From assembly GCF_011009015.1 (NCBI RefSeq), contig NZ_CP048878.1, positions 3,378,354-3,442,353 of the forward strand: a stretch of 64,000 nucleotides of DNA, written 5' to 3'. The stretch is from Spartinivicinus ruber. GTDB taxonomy: Bacteria > Pseudomonadota > Gammaproteobacteria > Pseudomonadales > Zooshikellaceae. Position numbers and translations under genes: made by a program. This document shows positions 40,528 to 49,882 of the stretch, in pieces. Positions within the stretch are counted from its first letter, which is position 1; every line of letters begins with the position of its first letter. The notes under the pieces were generated by a model. The model saw only the letters and a program-made list of their open reading frames with translations. It was not told the origin of the DNA and searched no databases.

Positions 40528-41119
40528 AAGTGATCTGACCTATTGAGGATATCGAGGAAGGAAGAATCAACATTATTGCAAATTGCTTGTGTCAGTTAAA
40601 CGTCAAATTTGTTGCGCTAACAGGTTAAAACAGTAAAAGTTAATGCATCGCGTCACAATTCCAGCACTAAAAAGTATACATGTTATAGCTAAACAGCTAC
40701 TGTCTTTTCTAATCACGTCAGTCTTCATTGACGAAGCTGTGGTTAATCAGAGGAAGTAGCCCTGTTTTACAGGGCTAATACCTTTATACTGAGAAGGCTT
40801 TCAACTGTAAAAATTCCCATTCATTCTTTTCGGCAAGTACCGGTCTTTTCACAACGCCTAGTCGACTCTAAATTACATTGATACCCCCCTCACGAATGAG
40901 TTTCAAGCTTTGTTATCGTTGCTCTTCACCTAAAAGTGAATCGTGCGTGGTATACAATAAAATTATCTAATTAGCCGTCAATAAATTGTAACAAGCAACT
41001 TAATACGACTAGCGTACACTAACAGCCCCCTAGCTAATCCTGTCAGTATCAGCTTTCAGAAATAATGGCCAATTTTATGCATATAAAAACTAAAGACAGA
41101 TGATGTTTAGTTGGTTCCT
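40528..41119. other. Intergenic region with two adjacent hairpins
   Basis: This 592-base gap between divergent genes has no credible protein gene. It contains an imperfect hairpin at 40710-40745 and a perfect 7-bp hairpin at 40758-40776 (AGCCCTG/CAGGGCT, loop TTTTA). They could belong to a small RNA or a long leader of the FimV-like gene. No T-run follows, so they are not plain terminators. Confidence 0.4.
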
Positions 41120-42028
41120 ATGCATATGGCACAAAAACATGAAGCATCCCGTGTAAAGTGTTTTAATCACTTTACAGAAGCCCTCCGAAAACAATCAAAA
41201 TTTTTATCCGCCCTATTGGCTTGTGGCGTTTTTTGTTGTGAATCAGTAAGTGCGCTGGGATTGGGGCAACTTTCTCTCAACTCAGGACTTCATCAACCAT
41301 TAGATGCTGAAATTGAGCTAATTAAAATTAGAGAGCTCAACCAAGAAGAAATCCTCGCTGGTTTAGCTACCTATAAAACATTTGATCAAGCAGGCATTCA
41401 GCGCACCGCTTTTTTAGCCAATATGCAATTTAAAACTCAATTTCGAGGGGATGGCACTGCCTACATAAAAGTCACGAGCAGCAGCCCCGTGCGAGAACCT
41501 TATTTAGACTTTCTAGTTGAAGTTTACTGGCCCAAAGGACGCTTGCAACGGGAATATATTGCTTTATTGGATCCCCCCCACTTTACTCGCTACCAGTCAA
41601 GCAAAAAAACAGCATTTCGTACAGCATCATCAACAGCCTACACTCACACTAGAACAAGCTCTAGCTACCAAACCAAAGGGACTGACAAACCAGTAGCCAG
41701 TAAAGTAAATACAACTTCTATAACCAGTAACAAACAGCAGTCATCATCAACAACAGCCAGACAAGATGACCAACTCAATATTGTCACTGCTAATCTCAAT
41801 CGCAATACAGTGACAAAACAAGTTGCCAACCGAGCAGAAGAAGTCGCAGAACTAAAAAATGAGCTCGCTATGACCCAGGAACGACTCGATAAATCACAGC
41901 GAGAAAGAAACGAGATTAACGATAGGCTGCAAGAATTAACTAACCAAGTGAATACATTAAAACGGCTCATTACGTTAAAAGATGACCAAATTAAAGACTT
42001 AAAAGAGCAGCTGAAAGAATTCCAATGA
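41120..42028 (+). CDS. Short FimV-like protein
   Basis: A signal peptide (hydrophobic stretch SALLACGVFCCESVSA) is followed by the FimV N-terminal core, LGLGQLSLNSGLHQPLDAEIELIKI...LDFLVEVYWPKGRLQREYIALLDPP, which resembles the periplasmic part of the pilus and polarity factor FimV. A Ser/Thr-rich linker and a coiled coil (about residues 225-302) end the protein. It lacks the membrane helix, long acidic region and TPR end of full FimV. Start is unclear: ATG 41120, ATG 41126, or TTG 41111; I use 41120. It stands upstream of mfd. Confidence 0.8.
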   Translation: MHMAQKHEASRVKCFNHFTEALRKQSKFLSALLACGVFCCESVSALGLGQLSLNSGLHQPLDAEIELIKIRELNQEEILAGLATYKTFDQAGIQRTAFLANMQFKTQFRGDGTAYIKVTSSSPVREPYLDFLVEVYWPKGRLQREYIALLDPPHFTRYQSSKKTAFRTASSTAYTHTRTSSSYQTKGTDKPVASKVNTTSITSNKQQSSSTTARQDDQLNIVTANLNRNTVTKQVANRAEEVAELKNELAMTQERLDKSQRERNEINDRLQELTNQVNTLKRLITLKDDQIKDLKEQLKEFQ

Positions 42029-42155
42029 TCCGTGATTTTTAGCTGCCTTCAATATACAGCTCATACTAAGCTTGCTAGCAAGCCGTTTATTGCTTGACGG
42101 TTTCATCTCCCCCCCATCCAAGCTAGAATCTGCTGCATTGGAATTTTGCTAGCAG

Positions 42156-45100
42156 ATGCGTTTCATGAACGATACAAGACAATTACTGGCTATTGACTTA
42201 CCGCGTAAAGCAGGTGATCGACGGGTATGGGGTTCTCTTTCCGGGTCGGGTTTGGGGCTGGCGTTAAGCCAGGCCTGTTTACAACATGGCTCCCTGAGTT
42301 TGATGATCACTCCCAATTCTGCAATGGCAGACCAGCTGGAACAGGAACTGCGATTTTTTCTCAAGCACCGGGATGACATCGATATCCTTAGTTTTCCCGA
42401 CTGGGAAACACTCCCTTATGACAGCTTCTCCCCTCACCAGGATATTATCTCCCAACGACTGCTAACCCTGTATCAGTTACCCACCATCAGTCGTGGTGTG
42501 TTAATTGTCCCTATCACTACTCTGATGCACCGCTTAACCCCTCAACACTATTTACACGGCAATAGCCTGGTAATCAGCAAAGGGGACCGAATGGACTTGG
42601 ATCAGCAACGTCAAGTTCTGGAACAAGCGGGATACCGTTGTGTAGACACAGTTTATGAGCATGGTGAGTTTGCCATTCGGGGTGCATTGATTGATATTTT
42701 CCCCATGGGTAGTCAGGTGCCCTACCGGATTGATTTGTTTGATGACGAGGTTGATACCTTACGTACCTTCGACCCCGAAACCCAACGCTCCCACCAAACG
42801 GTAGATAAAATACAACTGTTGCCGGCTAAAGAATTTCCATTAACCAAAGAAGCTATTACCACGTTTATGCAACGGTTTAGGGATAGCTTCGATGTGGATT
42901 TTCGTCGCAGCCCGATTTATAAAGATGTTAAGGAAGGCCTCAGCCCTGCTGGGATTGAATATTATCTGGCATTATTTTTTGAGCAATGTGCACTGTTGTT
43001 CGACTACCTGCCAAAAGATACCCTGGTGCTAACCACTGACCAGATTGAGCCTGCTATTCAACGATTTTGGCAAGATGCTAATGACCGTTACGAAAATAGA
43101 CGCTACGACCCAGAACGCCCTATTCTGCCTCCTCATCAGGTGTTTGTACCCGTTGAAGAATTAAATCAAAAATTAAAAACATTCCCTCGGGTGGTATTGT
43201 TCGATACACCTATTGCAGATAAAGCAGGCTTCACTAATTTCCCCGTCAACCCAGTCCCTAGTTTGCCAGTCGATGCCCGGGCCGAGCAACCATTAGCCAG
43301 TTTACAAACATTTATGCTGGAACAGCAAAATAGCAAAATACTGTTTTGTGCTGAATCAGCAGGGCGTCGTGAAACACTGTTGGAGCTGCTGTCAAAAGTC
43401 AATTGCCGCCCAGAAGAATACAGCAATTTACACCAATTTATGGTCAGCGAGCAGGCTATCGGTATTACAGTTGCCCCTGTTGAAAACAGTCTTTGGTTAA
43501 CCCAGCCCGGTTTAGTGGTAATAGCTGAAACTACTCTATTTGGCCAACGGGTCATGCAACGGCGACGTCGTAAGAAAACTCAGGATCAGTCCGACCAGGT
43601 AATTAAAAATCTTACTGAATTACGGATTGGCGCACCTGTCGTACATATTGATCATGGGGTTGGGCGTTATCGGGGTTTAGAAAAACTCAATATTGATAAT
43701 CAAGAAGCTGAGTTTTTAATGCTGGAGTATGCTGATGAAGCCAAACTGTATGTACCAGTCTCTTCATTACACTTAATCAGTCGTTATACCGGTGCTGATG
43801 ATGCGCTAGCCCCACTTCATAAGTTAGGCAGCGAAAAATGGAGTCAAGCTAAACGTAAAGCTGCCGAAAAAGCCCGTGATGTTGCTGCTGAATTATTAGA
43901 TATTTACGCCCGCCGGGCAGCTCGTCAAGGCTTCACTTTCACTAATCCCGATGATAACTATGAAATGTTTTGTGCCGGATTTCCTTTCGAAGAAACGCCT
44001 GATCAACAAGCCGCCATTGAAGCTGTTATTAAAGATATGACCGCCAAACAGCCTATGGACCGATTAGTCTGTGGTGACGTGGGGTTTGGTAAAACCGAAG
44101 TGGCCATGCGTGCGGCTTTTTTAGCTGTACAAAGCCAGAAACAGGTCGCCGTTTTAGTCCCCACTACGCTGCTGGCACAACAACATTATGAAAGTTTTAA
44201 AGACCGCTTTGCTGATTGGCCCGTTAATGTTGAAGTAATTTCCCGCTTTAAAACCAGTAAAGAAACTCAAGCCGTACAACAACATGTAGCTGATGGTAAA
44301 GTAGATATTCTAATTGGTACCCACAAACTATTACAAAGTGATCTTAATTTTAAAGCCCTGGGTTTATTGATTATTGATGAAGAACACCGCTTTGGAGTAC
44401 GGCAAAAAGATAAGCTAAAAGCATTGCGTGCTGAGGTGGATATTTTAACCTTAACCGCCACCCCAATTCCTCGAACCCTGAATATGTCCATTGCCGGTAT
44501 GCGCGATCTGTCGATTATTGCCACCCCACCGGCACGCCGCTTATCCGTAAAAAGCTTTGTTCGTCCCTCAGATAAAGCTGTCACCAAAGAAGCCATTTTG
44601 CGGGAACTACTACGCGGTGGTCAGGTTTATTACCTGCATAACGAAGTGAAAACTATTGAAAAAACGGCTGCCGAATTATCCGAGTTAGTGCCCGAAGCCA
44701 GAATTGCCGTTGGCCATGGGCAAATGCGTGAGCGGGAATTAGAGCAAGTGATGTCAGACTTTTATCATAAACGCTTTAATCTATTAGTCTGCACTACCAT
44801 TATCGAAACCGGAATCGATATTCCCAGTGCTAATACCATTATCATCGACCGGGCCGATAAATTTGGCTTAGCCCAATTGCACCAATTAAGAGGCCGGGTA
44901 GGCCGTTCCCACCACCAGGCTTACGCCTATTTATTAACCCCTGCATCAAAGAAAAACATGACGACAGATGCGGTAAAACGCTTGGAAGCCATTGCCAATG
45001 CCCAAGAATTAGGCGCTGGCTTTACTCTAGCTACGCATGACTTGGAAATTCGTGGGGCGGGTGAATTATTAGGTGAAGAGCAAAGCGGTCAAATTCAAGC

Positions 45101-45635
45101 CATTGGCTTTTCCTTGTATATGGAGATGCTGAACCGAGCAGTTAAGGCGATTCAGCAAGGTAAAACCCCGAACTTGGATAAGCCCTTAGATCAAGGGCCA
45201 GAAGTCAATCTACGTTTACCTGCTTTAATTCCAGATGAATATATTCATGACGTCCATACCCGACTGATTATGTACAAACGGATTGCTAATGCCACATCCG
45301 AGTCAGAGCTGGATGAGTTACAAGTTGAGTTGATTGACCGCTTTGGTTTATTGCCAGATCCCACTAAACATTTATTCCGCCTTACCCAGTTAAAATTACA
45401 GGCATCTGAAATAGGGGTTGAGAAAATTGATGTTGGTGCCCAAGTCGGCAGACTAGAATTTTCTGCCGAGGCAAAAGTTGACCCATTAACCATTGTTAAA
45501 ATGGTGCAAAATCAACCGCAACGCTACCGTTTAGAAGGGGCCACTATCCTAAAATATTTCGAAACTATGGATGAACCTGACCAGCGATTAAAATACACAG
45601 AAAGATTATTAAATGAATTAAAACCTGCTGCTTAA
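42156..45635 (+). CDS. mfd: Transcription-repair coupling factor
   Basis: Mfd removes RNA polymerase stalled at DNA lesions and recruits UvrA. The 1159-residue protein has an N-terminal UvrB-like part, the RNA-polymerase interaction domain (VVHIDHGVGRYRGL), and a RecG-like translocase with Walker A GDVGFGKTEVAMRA at about residue 640, IIDEEHRFGV, TATPIPRTLNMS and ETGIDIPSANT, then a C-terminal TRCF domain. Length is normal. An ATG at 42165 is an alternative start. Confidence 0.97.
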   Translation: MRFMNDTRQLLAIDLPRKAGDRRVWGSLSGSGLGLALSQACLQHGSLSLMITPNSAMADQLEQELRFFLKHRDDIDILSFPDWETLPYDSFSPHQDIISQRLLTLYQLPTISRGVLIVPITTLMHRLTPQHYLHGNSLVISKGDRMDLDQQRQVLEQAGYRCVDTVYEHGEFAIRGALIDIFPMGSQVPYRIDLFDDEVDTLRTFDPETQRSHQTVDKIQLLPAKEFPLTKEAITTFMQRFRDSFDVDFRRSPIYKDVKEGLSPAGIEYYLALFFEQCALLFDYLPKDTLVLTTDQIEPAIQRFWQDANDRYENRRYDPERPILPPHQVFVPVEELNQKLKTFPRVVLFDTPIADKAGFTNFPVNPVPSLPVDARAEQPLASLQTFMLEQQNSKILFCAESAGRRETLLELLSKVNCRPEEYSNLHQFMVSEQAIGITVAPVENSLWLTQPGLVVIAETTLFGQRVMQRRRRKKTQDQSDQVIKNLTELRIGAPVVHIDHGVGRYRGLEKLNIDNQEAEFLMLEYADEAKLYVPVSSLHLISRYTGADDALAPLHKLGSEKWSQAKRKAAEKARDVAAELLDIYARRAARQGFTFTNPDDNYEMFCAGFPFEETPDQQAAIEAVIKDMTAKQPMDRLVCGDVGFGKTEVAMRAAFLAVQSQKQVAVLVPTTLLAQQHYESFKDRFADWPVNVEVISRFKTSKETQAVQQHVADGKVDILIGTHKLLQSDLNFKALGLLIIDEEHRFGVRQKDKLKALRAEVDILTLTATPIPRTLNMSIAGMRDLSIIATPPARRLSVKSFVRPSDKAVTKEAILRELLRGGQVYYLHNEVKTIEKTAAELSELVPEARIAVGHGQMRERELEQVMSDFYHKRFNLLVCTTIIETGIDIPSANTIIIDRADKFGLAQLHQLRGRVGRSHHQAYAYLLTPASKKNMTTDAVKRLEAIANAQELGAGFTLATHDLEIRGAGELLGEEQSGQIQAIGFSLYMEMLNRAVKAIQQGKTPNLDKPLDQGPEVNLRLPALIPDEYIHDVHTRLIMYKRIANATSESELDELQVELIDRFGLLPDPTKHLFRLTQLKLQASEIGVEKIDVGAQVGRLEFSAEAKVDPLTIVKMVQNQPQRYRLEGATILKYFETMDEPDQRLKYTERLLNELKPAA

Positions 45636-45711
45636 GGGCTATAGTGAATATAATAATATTAAAATTTTAGTGCCTAATATGGAATAACACCCACATAGCA
45701 AGGAATGCTAA

Positions 45712-46395
45712 ATGGTCAATAAAAAACGACTGATGATTCATTTAATAAGTACAGGTCTTTTTCTGTTAAGTACTTGTTACTCAATTGCACAGGAAAATCA
45801 TCTAGCAATAGAACTAATGCAGCCTTTTCAAGTGGAAATGATTGTATTTCAACATGAAACCAAACCTGATCACCAATGGTGGCCACCAGTGAAGGTGGAT
45901 CCTTTTGCTCAGTTAATTAACCCACCAACTATTACTGTAAATGATATTGAACAATTAAACCCAACCCAAGTAAACCAACTGACAGACAGTCTAAAGAAAC
46001 TCAAGCAGAGTCATAAATATAATGTGTTATTTTATTCTAACTGGCTGCAGCCAGTACAAACCAACCCTGCCATACCCCCTACCCTGTTAAAAGCCGGCGG
46101 AAAATACGGTGAGCACCATGAGCTACTTGGCAGTGTGGGACTGGTTGCAGATAAAGAGCTGAAATTAACACTCGATTTCTGGTGGCGAGAATTTGAACCT
46201 ATTAGGCCAAAACAGCGGATAAATATTAATCCAAGATTTTTGGTAACAGCAGGACCTGACCAAACGGAATATCAAATTTCCCGCAATTTTCACTTACGCC
46301 AGCAACAACCATTAAAACCTAATCAGATTTATTATGTGGATAGCCCTGTACTAGGTATGTTAGTACTACTCACCCCTAGCCCCAAAAATAAATAA
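45712..46395 (+). CDS. CsiV family periplasmic protein
   Basis: The 227-residue protein has a signal peptide (about residues 1-26) and begins its mature part with MQPFQVEMIVFQHE, the opening of the CsiV family (described in Shewanella peptidoglycan work). It ends with a YYVDSPVLGMLVLLTP segment. It is 76 bases after mfd on the same strand, the place it also has in pseudomonads. Its function here is inferred from the family only. Confidence 0.8.
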   Translation: MVNKKRLMIHLISTGLFLLSTCYSIAQENHLAIELMQPFQVEMIVFQHETKPDHQWWPPVKVDPFAQLINPPTITVNDIEQLNPTQVNQLTDSLKKLKQSHKYNVLFYSNWLQPVQTNPAIPPTLLKAGGKYGEHHELLGSVGLVADKELKLTLDFWWREFEPIRPKQRININPRFLVTAGPDQTEYQISRNFHLRQQQPLKPNQIYYVDSPVLGMLVLLTPSPKNK

Positions 46396-46512
46396 TATTT
46401 TAAAGCGACTCATCATTCAACAGTACTCGACTCTACTGCTGCAAGGCTTTTGTTTCAATTTTAATCCACCCATGTTATATACCGCAAAGGATTTTTAGGA
46501 GTCAGTCAGTGA

Positions 46513-47058
46513 ATGGATAACCAACCAATATCAAAAAAACCAGTACCTTCAGCAAAATCGTTACTTGTCATAGACAGCGTTAATCAGTGGGTACGCCGCC
46601 TGGGAGAACTGATCTCCTGGGTTTATGCCTTATTAATACTGACTATTGTTTTACAGGTTATTTTGCGCAAAGGTTTTGCTAGCGGTTTGATTATCCTGGA
46701 AGAATTACAATGGCATTTATACGCCATTGGTTTTATGTTTGGCATGGCCTATGCCCAAGTGCAAGACTCCCATATTCGGGTTGACTTGTTTTACCAGCGT
46801 TTTTCCAAAAAAACCCAACATCTGATAGAAATTTTTGGTTTACTGTTACTGGTGATGCCTTTTATCACCATCGTTTTTCTTCATAGTCTGGATTTTGTCG
46901 AAGACTCCTGGCGTATTAATGAATCTTCTCCAGCCCCTGCCGGATTGCCTTATCGATGGTTAATCAAATCGATTATTCCTACTGCTTTTTTATTACTCGC
47001 CATCACAGTGTTAGCCCGTATTTACCGTGAATTACTGTTGTTAGTTAGGAGCCAATGA
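46513..47058 (+). CDS. TRAP transporter small permease (DctQ family)
   Basis: The 181-residue protein has four membrane helices and the DctQ pattern (VILRKGFASGLIILEELQWHLYAIGFMFGMAYAQVQDSHIRVDLFYQRFSKK). TRAP systems import small organic anions with an ion gradient. Its TGA overlaps the start of the large permease (ATGA). It lies in a region downstream of csiV and upstream of the large permease and a binding protein. Confidence 0.92.
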   Translation: MDNQPISKKPVPSAKSLLVIDSVNQWVRRLGELISWVYALLILTIVLQVILRKGFASGLIILEELQWHLYAIGFMFGMAYAQVQDSHIRVDLFYQRFSKKTQHLIEIFGLLLLVMPFITIVFLHSLDFVEDSWRINESSPAPAGLPYRWLIKSIIPTAFLLLAITVLARIYRELLLLVRSQ

Positions 47059-48443
47059 TGGAAATCAATGAAATTTTAGTCATTGGTATGCTGGTTAGTT
47101 TTATTATTTTATTATTTAGCGGTTTTCCCGTGGCTTATGTATTAGCAGGTATAGGCACGTTATTTGCCGCCGCTGGTTATTTCGCTGATCAGTATTTTGG
47201 CGCATTTACCGGCTTAGACTTTATGACGCTGGGCCTTGCAGTAAACCGTATTTTTAAAATAATGGATAACTGGATTTTAGTGGCCTTACCCATGTTTGTA
47301 TTTATGGGACATATGCTGGATAAGTCAGGTGTGGCAGAAAAACTGATGCACGCATTACAGTCACTGTTTGGCCAGGTACGAGGGGGGCTTGCTATCACCG
47401 TTACCTTAATCGGCATTATTCTGGCCGCTTCAACGGGTATTATCGGTGCGTCAGTTGTTCTACTCGCGATAATTTCAATGCCAGCGATGAAAACCCAACA
47501 ATATAAAGATACTGTTGCCTTAGGTACTATTGCATCAGCAGGCACTTTGGGTATTTTAATTCCCCCCTCCATTATGCTAGTCATTATGGCAGATCAACTG
47601 GCCTTATCAGTGGGTGATTTATTTATGGGGGCTGTGTTTCCAGGCATTTTATTGGGTATTTTATATATTGGCTACCTATTAATTTATGGTTATTTGCGCA
47701 AAGATCATTTCCCATTACCCAACAATCTTCAACCCATTACTCTAACCATCTGGCTTAATGTATTAAAAGCCACTTTACCCACCCTTTTATTAATTTTGGC
47801 AGTATTAGGCTCTATTTTTTCAGGCTGGGCAACACCAACTGAAGCCTCTGGCGTTGGAGCACTGGGGGCTATTTTATTAGCCTGGTGGAATAACAAACTG
47901 ACTGTTACCGTTTTTCGTGAGTGTTTACATAACACAATGAATGTTACTGCTTATATTTTTATGATTTTTATTGGTGCCTCTTTTTTTGCTTTAGTCCTTC
48001 GAGAACTAGGAGGAGATGAACTTATTGAGTCATTTTTTACCGGGCTACCCTTTAGTGATTATGGGATTATTCTGGTCATCCTTAGCATTATTTTTTTATT
48101 GGGCTTTATATTGGACTGGATTGAAATCACTCTGATTATATTACCTTTACTTGCCCCTGTTATTTCCACACTCAATTTGGATATTTCAGGCTATGGTGTC
48201 ATTGATAATCCTGAACTGATTTGGTTTGTCATGTTAATTGCCGTAACCTTACAAACCTCATTTCTTACCCCACCGGTCGGCTTTGCCTTATTTTATCTAA
48301 AAGGGGTTTGTCCACCTGACATTCAGCTCAGCACTATTTATCGTGGGGTTATTCCCTTTATTTTCCTACAGTTAGTGGGATTAATCATCATTCTACTCTT
48401 TCCTGGGTTGGTTAATTGGTTTCCTGCAATGGTATATCGCTAG
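47055..48443 (+). CDS. TRAP transporter large permease (DctM family)
   Basis: The 462-residue protein has about twelve membrane helices with FPVAYVLAGIGTLFAA, WILVALPMFVFMGHML and FILDWIEITLIILPLLAPV, which resembles the branch of DctM proteins annotated for mannitol/chloroaromatic substrates. The substrate cannot be told here. It overlaps the small permease by 4 bases. No DctP-type solute-binding gene is adjacent; the next gene encodes a different binding-protein family. Confidence 0.93.
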   Translation: MMEINEILVIGMLVSFIILLFSGFPVAYVLAGIGTLFAAAGYFADQYFGAFTGLDFMTLGLAVNRIFKIMDNWILVALPMFVFMGHMLDKSGVAEKLMHALQSLFGQVRGGLAITVTLIGIILAASTGIIGASVVLLAIISMPAMKTQQYKDTVALGTIASAGTLGILIPPSIMLVIMADQLALSVGDLFMGAVFPGILLGILYIGYLLIYGYLRKDHFPLPNNLQPITLTIWLNVLKATLPTLLLILAVLGSIFSGWATPTEASGVGALGAILLAWWNNKLTVTVFRECLHNTMNVTAYIFMIFIGASFFALVLRELGGDELIESFFTGLPFSDYGIILVILSIIFLLGFILDWIEITLIILPLLAPVISTLNLDISGYGVIDNPELIWFVMLIAVTLQTSFLTPPVGFALFYLKGVCPPDIQLSTIYRGVIPFIFLQLVGLIIILLFPGLVNWFPAMVYR

Positions 48444-48562
48444 CCTTGCAGCAGCAGGTTAGCCTCCTAAAAACCCTACGCATTGACTATATTCCTTAGG
48501 CTATCCCAAATAGTTGCTAAACTTATTGAAATGCCAGTCATTGAGAAGTAGGAGTAGCAACC

Positions 48563-49333
48563 ATGTTCCGCTCATTTATCCAATGCATACTATTAATCAC
48601 TTGCTTAACAAGTGCAACTGTGTGGGCTGCCGATACCGTGAAATTAACCAACGGTGAATGGCCACCTTATTTATCGAAAGAATATAAACACCACGGGCTT
48701 ATTTCTCATATTGTTACCGAAGCCTTTAAACAATCTGGGGTAACCGTCGAATATGGTTTTTTTCCTTGGAAACGGGCATTTAAAGAAGCACAAGAAGGTA
48801 AAAAATGGGCAGGGTCTGTGGTTTGGACAAAAAACCCAGACAGAGAAGCAGATTTTGTATTTAGCGATGCCGTTATCGAACTTAAAGAAGTGTTTTTTCA
48901 TCGGAAAGACCTCCAGTTCGACTGGAGCACGATGAAAGACTTAAGCAAATATAAAATTGGCGCATCAATTGGTTACAGTTATGGCGATGCATTTGCTAAG
49001 GCAGAAGCGGATAAACTCATCAACGTTGCACGAACAGCTAAAGATGAGACCAGCTTAAAAAAATTAGCTGCAGGCCGTATTGACTTATTCCCAGCCACCT
49101 TAGAAGTTGGCTATGCCTTAATCGCTGACAAGCTGGACGAAGCTTCAGGAAAGCTTTTAACTAATCATCCTAAACCATTACGCGAAACCAGTTACCATTT
49201 AATTCTCAGCAAAAAAGTAGCCAATAGCGAAGAGCTAATCAAAAAATTTAATGAAGGCTTGGCAAAAATCAAAAGCTCTGGTGCTTACGATAAGATGCTA
49301 ACAGATAGTATTGATGGTAAGTATCGTCCATAA
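48563..49333 (+). CDS. Periplasmic substrate-binding protein, SBP_bac_3-like
   Basis: The 256-residue protein has a Sec signal peptide (about residues 1-22) and a family-3 solute-binding fold: LTNGEWPPYLSKEYKHHGLISHIVTEAFKQSG, then FFPWKRAFKEAQEGKK and NPDREADFVFSDAVIELKEVFFHRKD. It resembles the amino-acid-type binding proteins that are common in marine gammaproteobacteria and often stand alone. It lies 119 bases after the TRAP permease; whether it feeds that permease is not known. Confidence 0.85.
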   Translation: MFRSFIQCILLITCLTSATVWAADTVKLTNGEWPPYLSKEYKHHGLISHIVTEAFKQSGVTVEYGFFPWKRAFKEAQEGKKWAGSVVWTKNPDREADFVFSDAVIELKEVFFHRKDLQFDWSTMKDLSKYKIGASIGYSYGDAFAKAEADKLINVARTAKDETSLKKLAAGRIDLFPATLEVGYALIADKLDEASGKLLTNHPKPLRETSYHLILSKKVANSEELIKKFNEGLAKIKSSGAYDKMLTDSIDGKYRP

Positions 49334-49434
49334 CCACCTTCATTGAACGTTGTTGGTGTTCAACACTAGAAGCTGTTTGATATCCTTATCCAACCACTCC
49401 TAGAAGTTGGCGTCTCCTCAACAACCTGTTAGCA

Positions 49435-49454
49435 TACTGTATAGATTCACAGTA
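49435..49454 (+). promoter_or_regulatory. LexA (SOS) box at the start of the topB remnant
   Basis: The 20-bp sequence fits TACTGT-N8-ACAGTA, with the invariant CTGT-N8-ACAG of the gammaproteobacterial LexA operator and the spacer ATAGATTC. It begins 33 bases ahead of the topB remnant ATG. A longer inverted repeat, GCATACTGTAT (49432-49442) and ATACAGTATGC (49461-49471), reaches across the start codon. By established knowledge LexA bound here would repress; DNA damage would release it. Confidence 0.75.
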
Positions 49455-49467
49455 ACAAGAATACAGT

Positions 49468-49830
49468 ATGCGTTTGTTTATTGCCGAAAAGCCCAGTTTA
49501 GGCAGAGCCATTGCCGAGGTACTCCCCAAGCCCCACCAAAAAGGCGACGGTTATATCCAGGTCGGCAATGGTGATTACGTCAGTTGGTGTATTGGCCATT
49601 TACTTGAACAGGCACAGCCTGATGCCTATGACCCAGCCTATAAACAGTGGAAGCTGGAACACTTACCGATTATTCCAAAACAATGGCAGCTAACCCCTAA
49701 AGCAAAAACTAAAAAGCAGCTGGGAGTCTTACGCAAATTAATTAAACAAGCCGACCAACTCATTCATGCTGGCGATCCCGATCGAGCACTGTTACGGTTA
49801 AAGACTGAATTTCATATCTTACATCTTTAG
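49468..49830 (+). pseudogene. topB: Truncated topB, 5' remnant cut by an integrative element
   Basis: The 120-residue frame starts like topoisomerase III ([19 protein letters not shown]) and follows TopB up to GDPDR at residue 106, where similarity stops; 14 unrelated residues precede the stop. About three quarters of residues 1-106 equal those of the full topB at 55450-57384, while its DNA is more GC-rich. It is read as the original 5' end of the host gene, cut inside the Toprim metal motif. A LexA box lies just upstream. Confidence 0.9.
49774..49785 (+). repeat. Left attachment core (attL candidate)
   Basis: GATCCCGATCGA inside the topB DPDR codons is the last sequence shared by the remnant and full topB. 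The same 12 bases with one mismatch occur at 55756-55767. It overlaps the CGATCG palindrome. Confidence 0.6.
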
Positions 49831-49840
49831 TTGTATGAAA
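49810..49840. repeat. Inverted TTTCATA repeat near the left end of the element
   Basis: TTTCATA (49810-49816) and TATGAAA (49834-49840) form an inverted pair, and a further TGTGAAATA follows at 49842-49850. They lie between the left core and the first recombinase ribosome site and may be recombinase arm sites or an operator. Confidence 0.35.
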
Positions 49841-49882
49841 ATGTGAAATACGATAGTTTGAACCTAAACAGAGGCTTGTGGC

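Noticed and set aside
43166-43555. 129-codon leftward frame inside mfd
   Set aside because: Antisense shadow of a well-supported gene.
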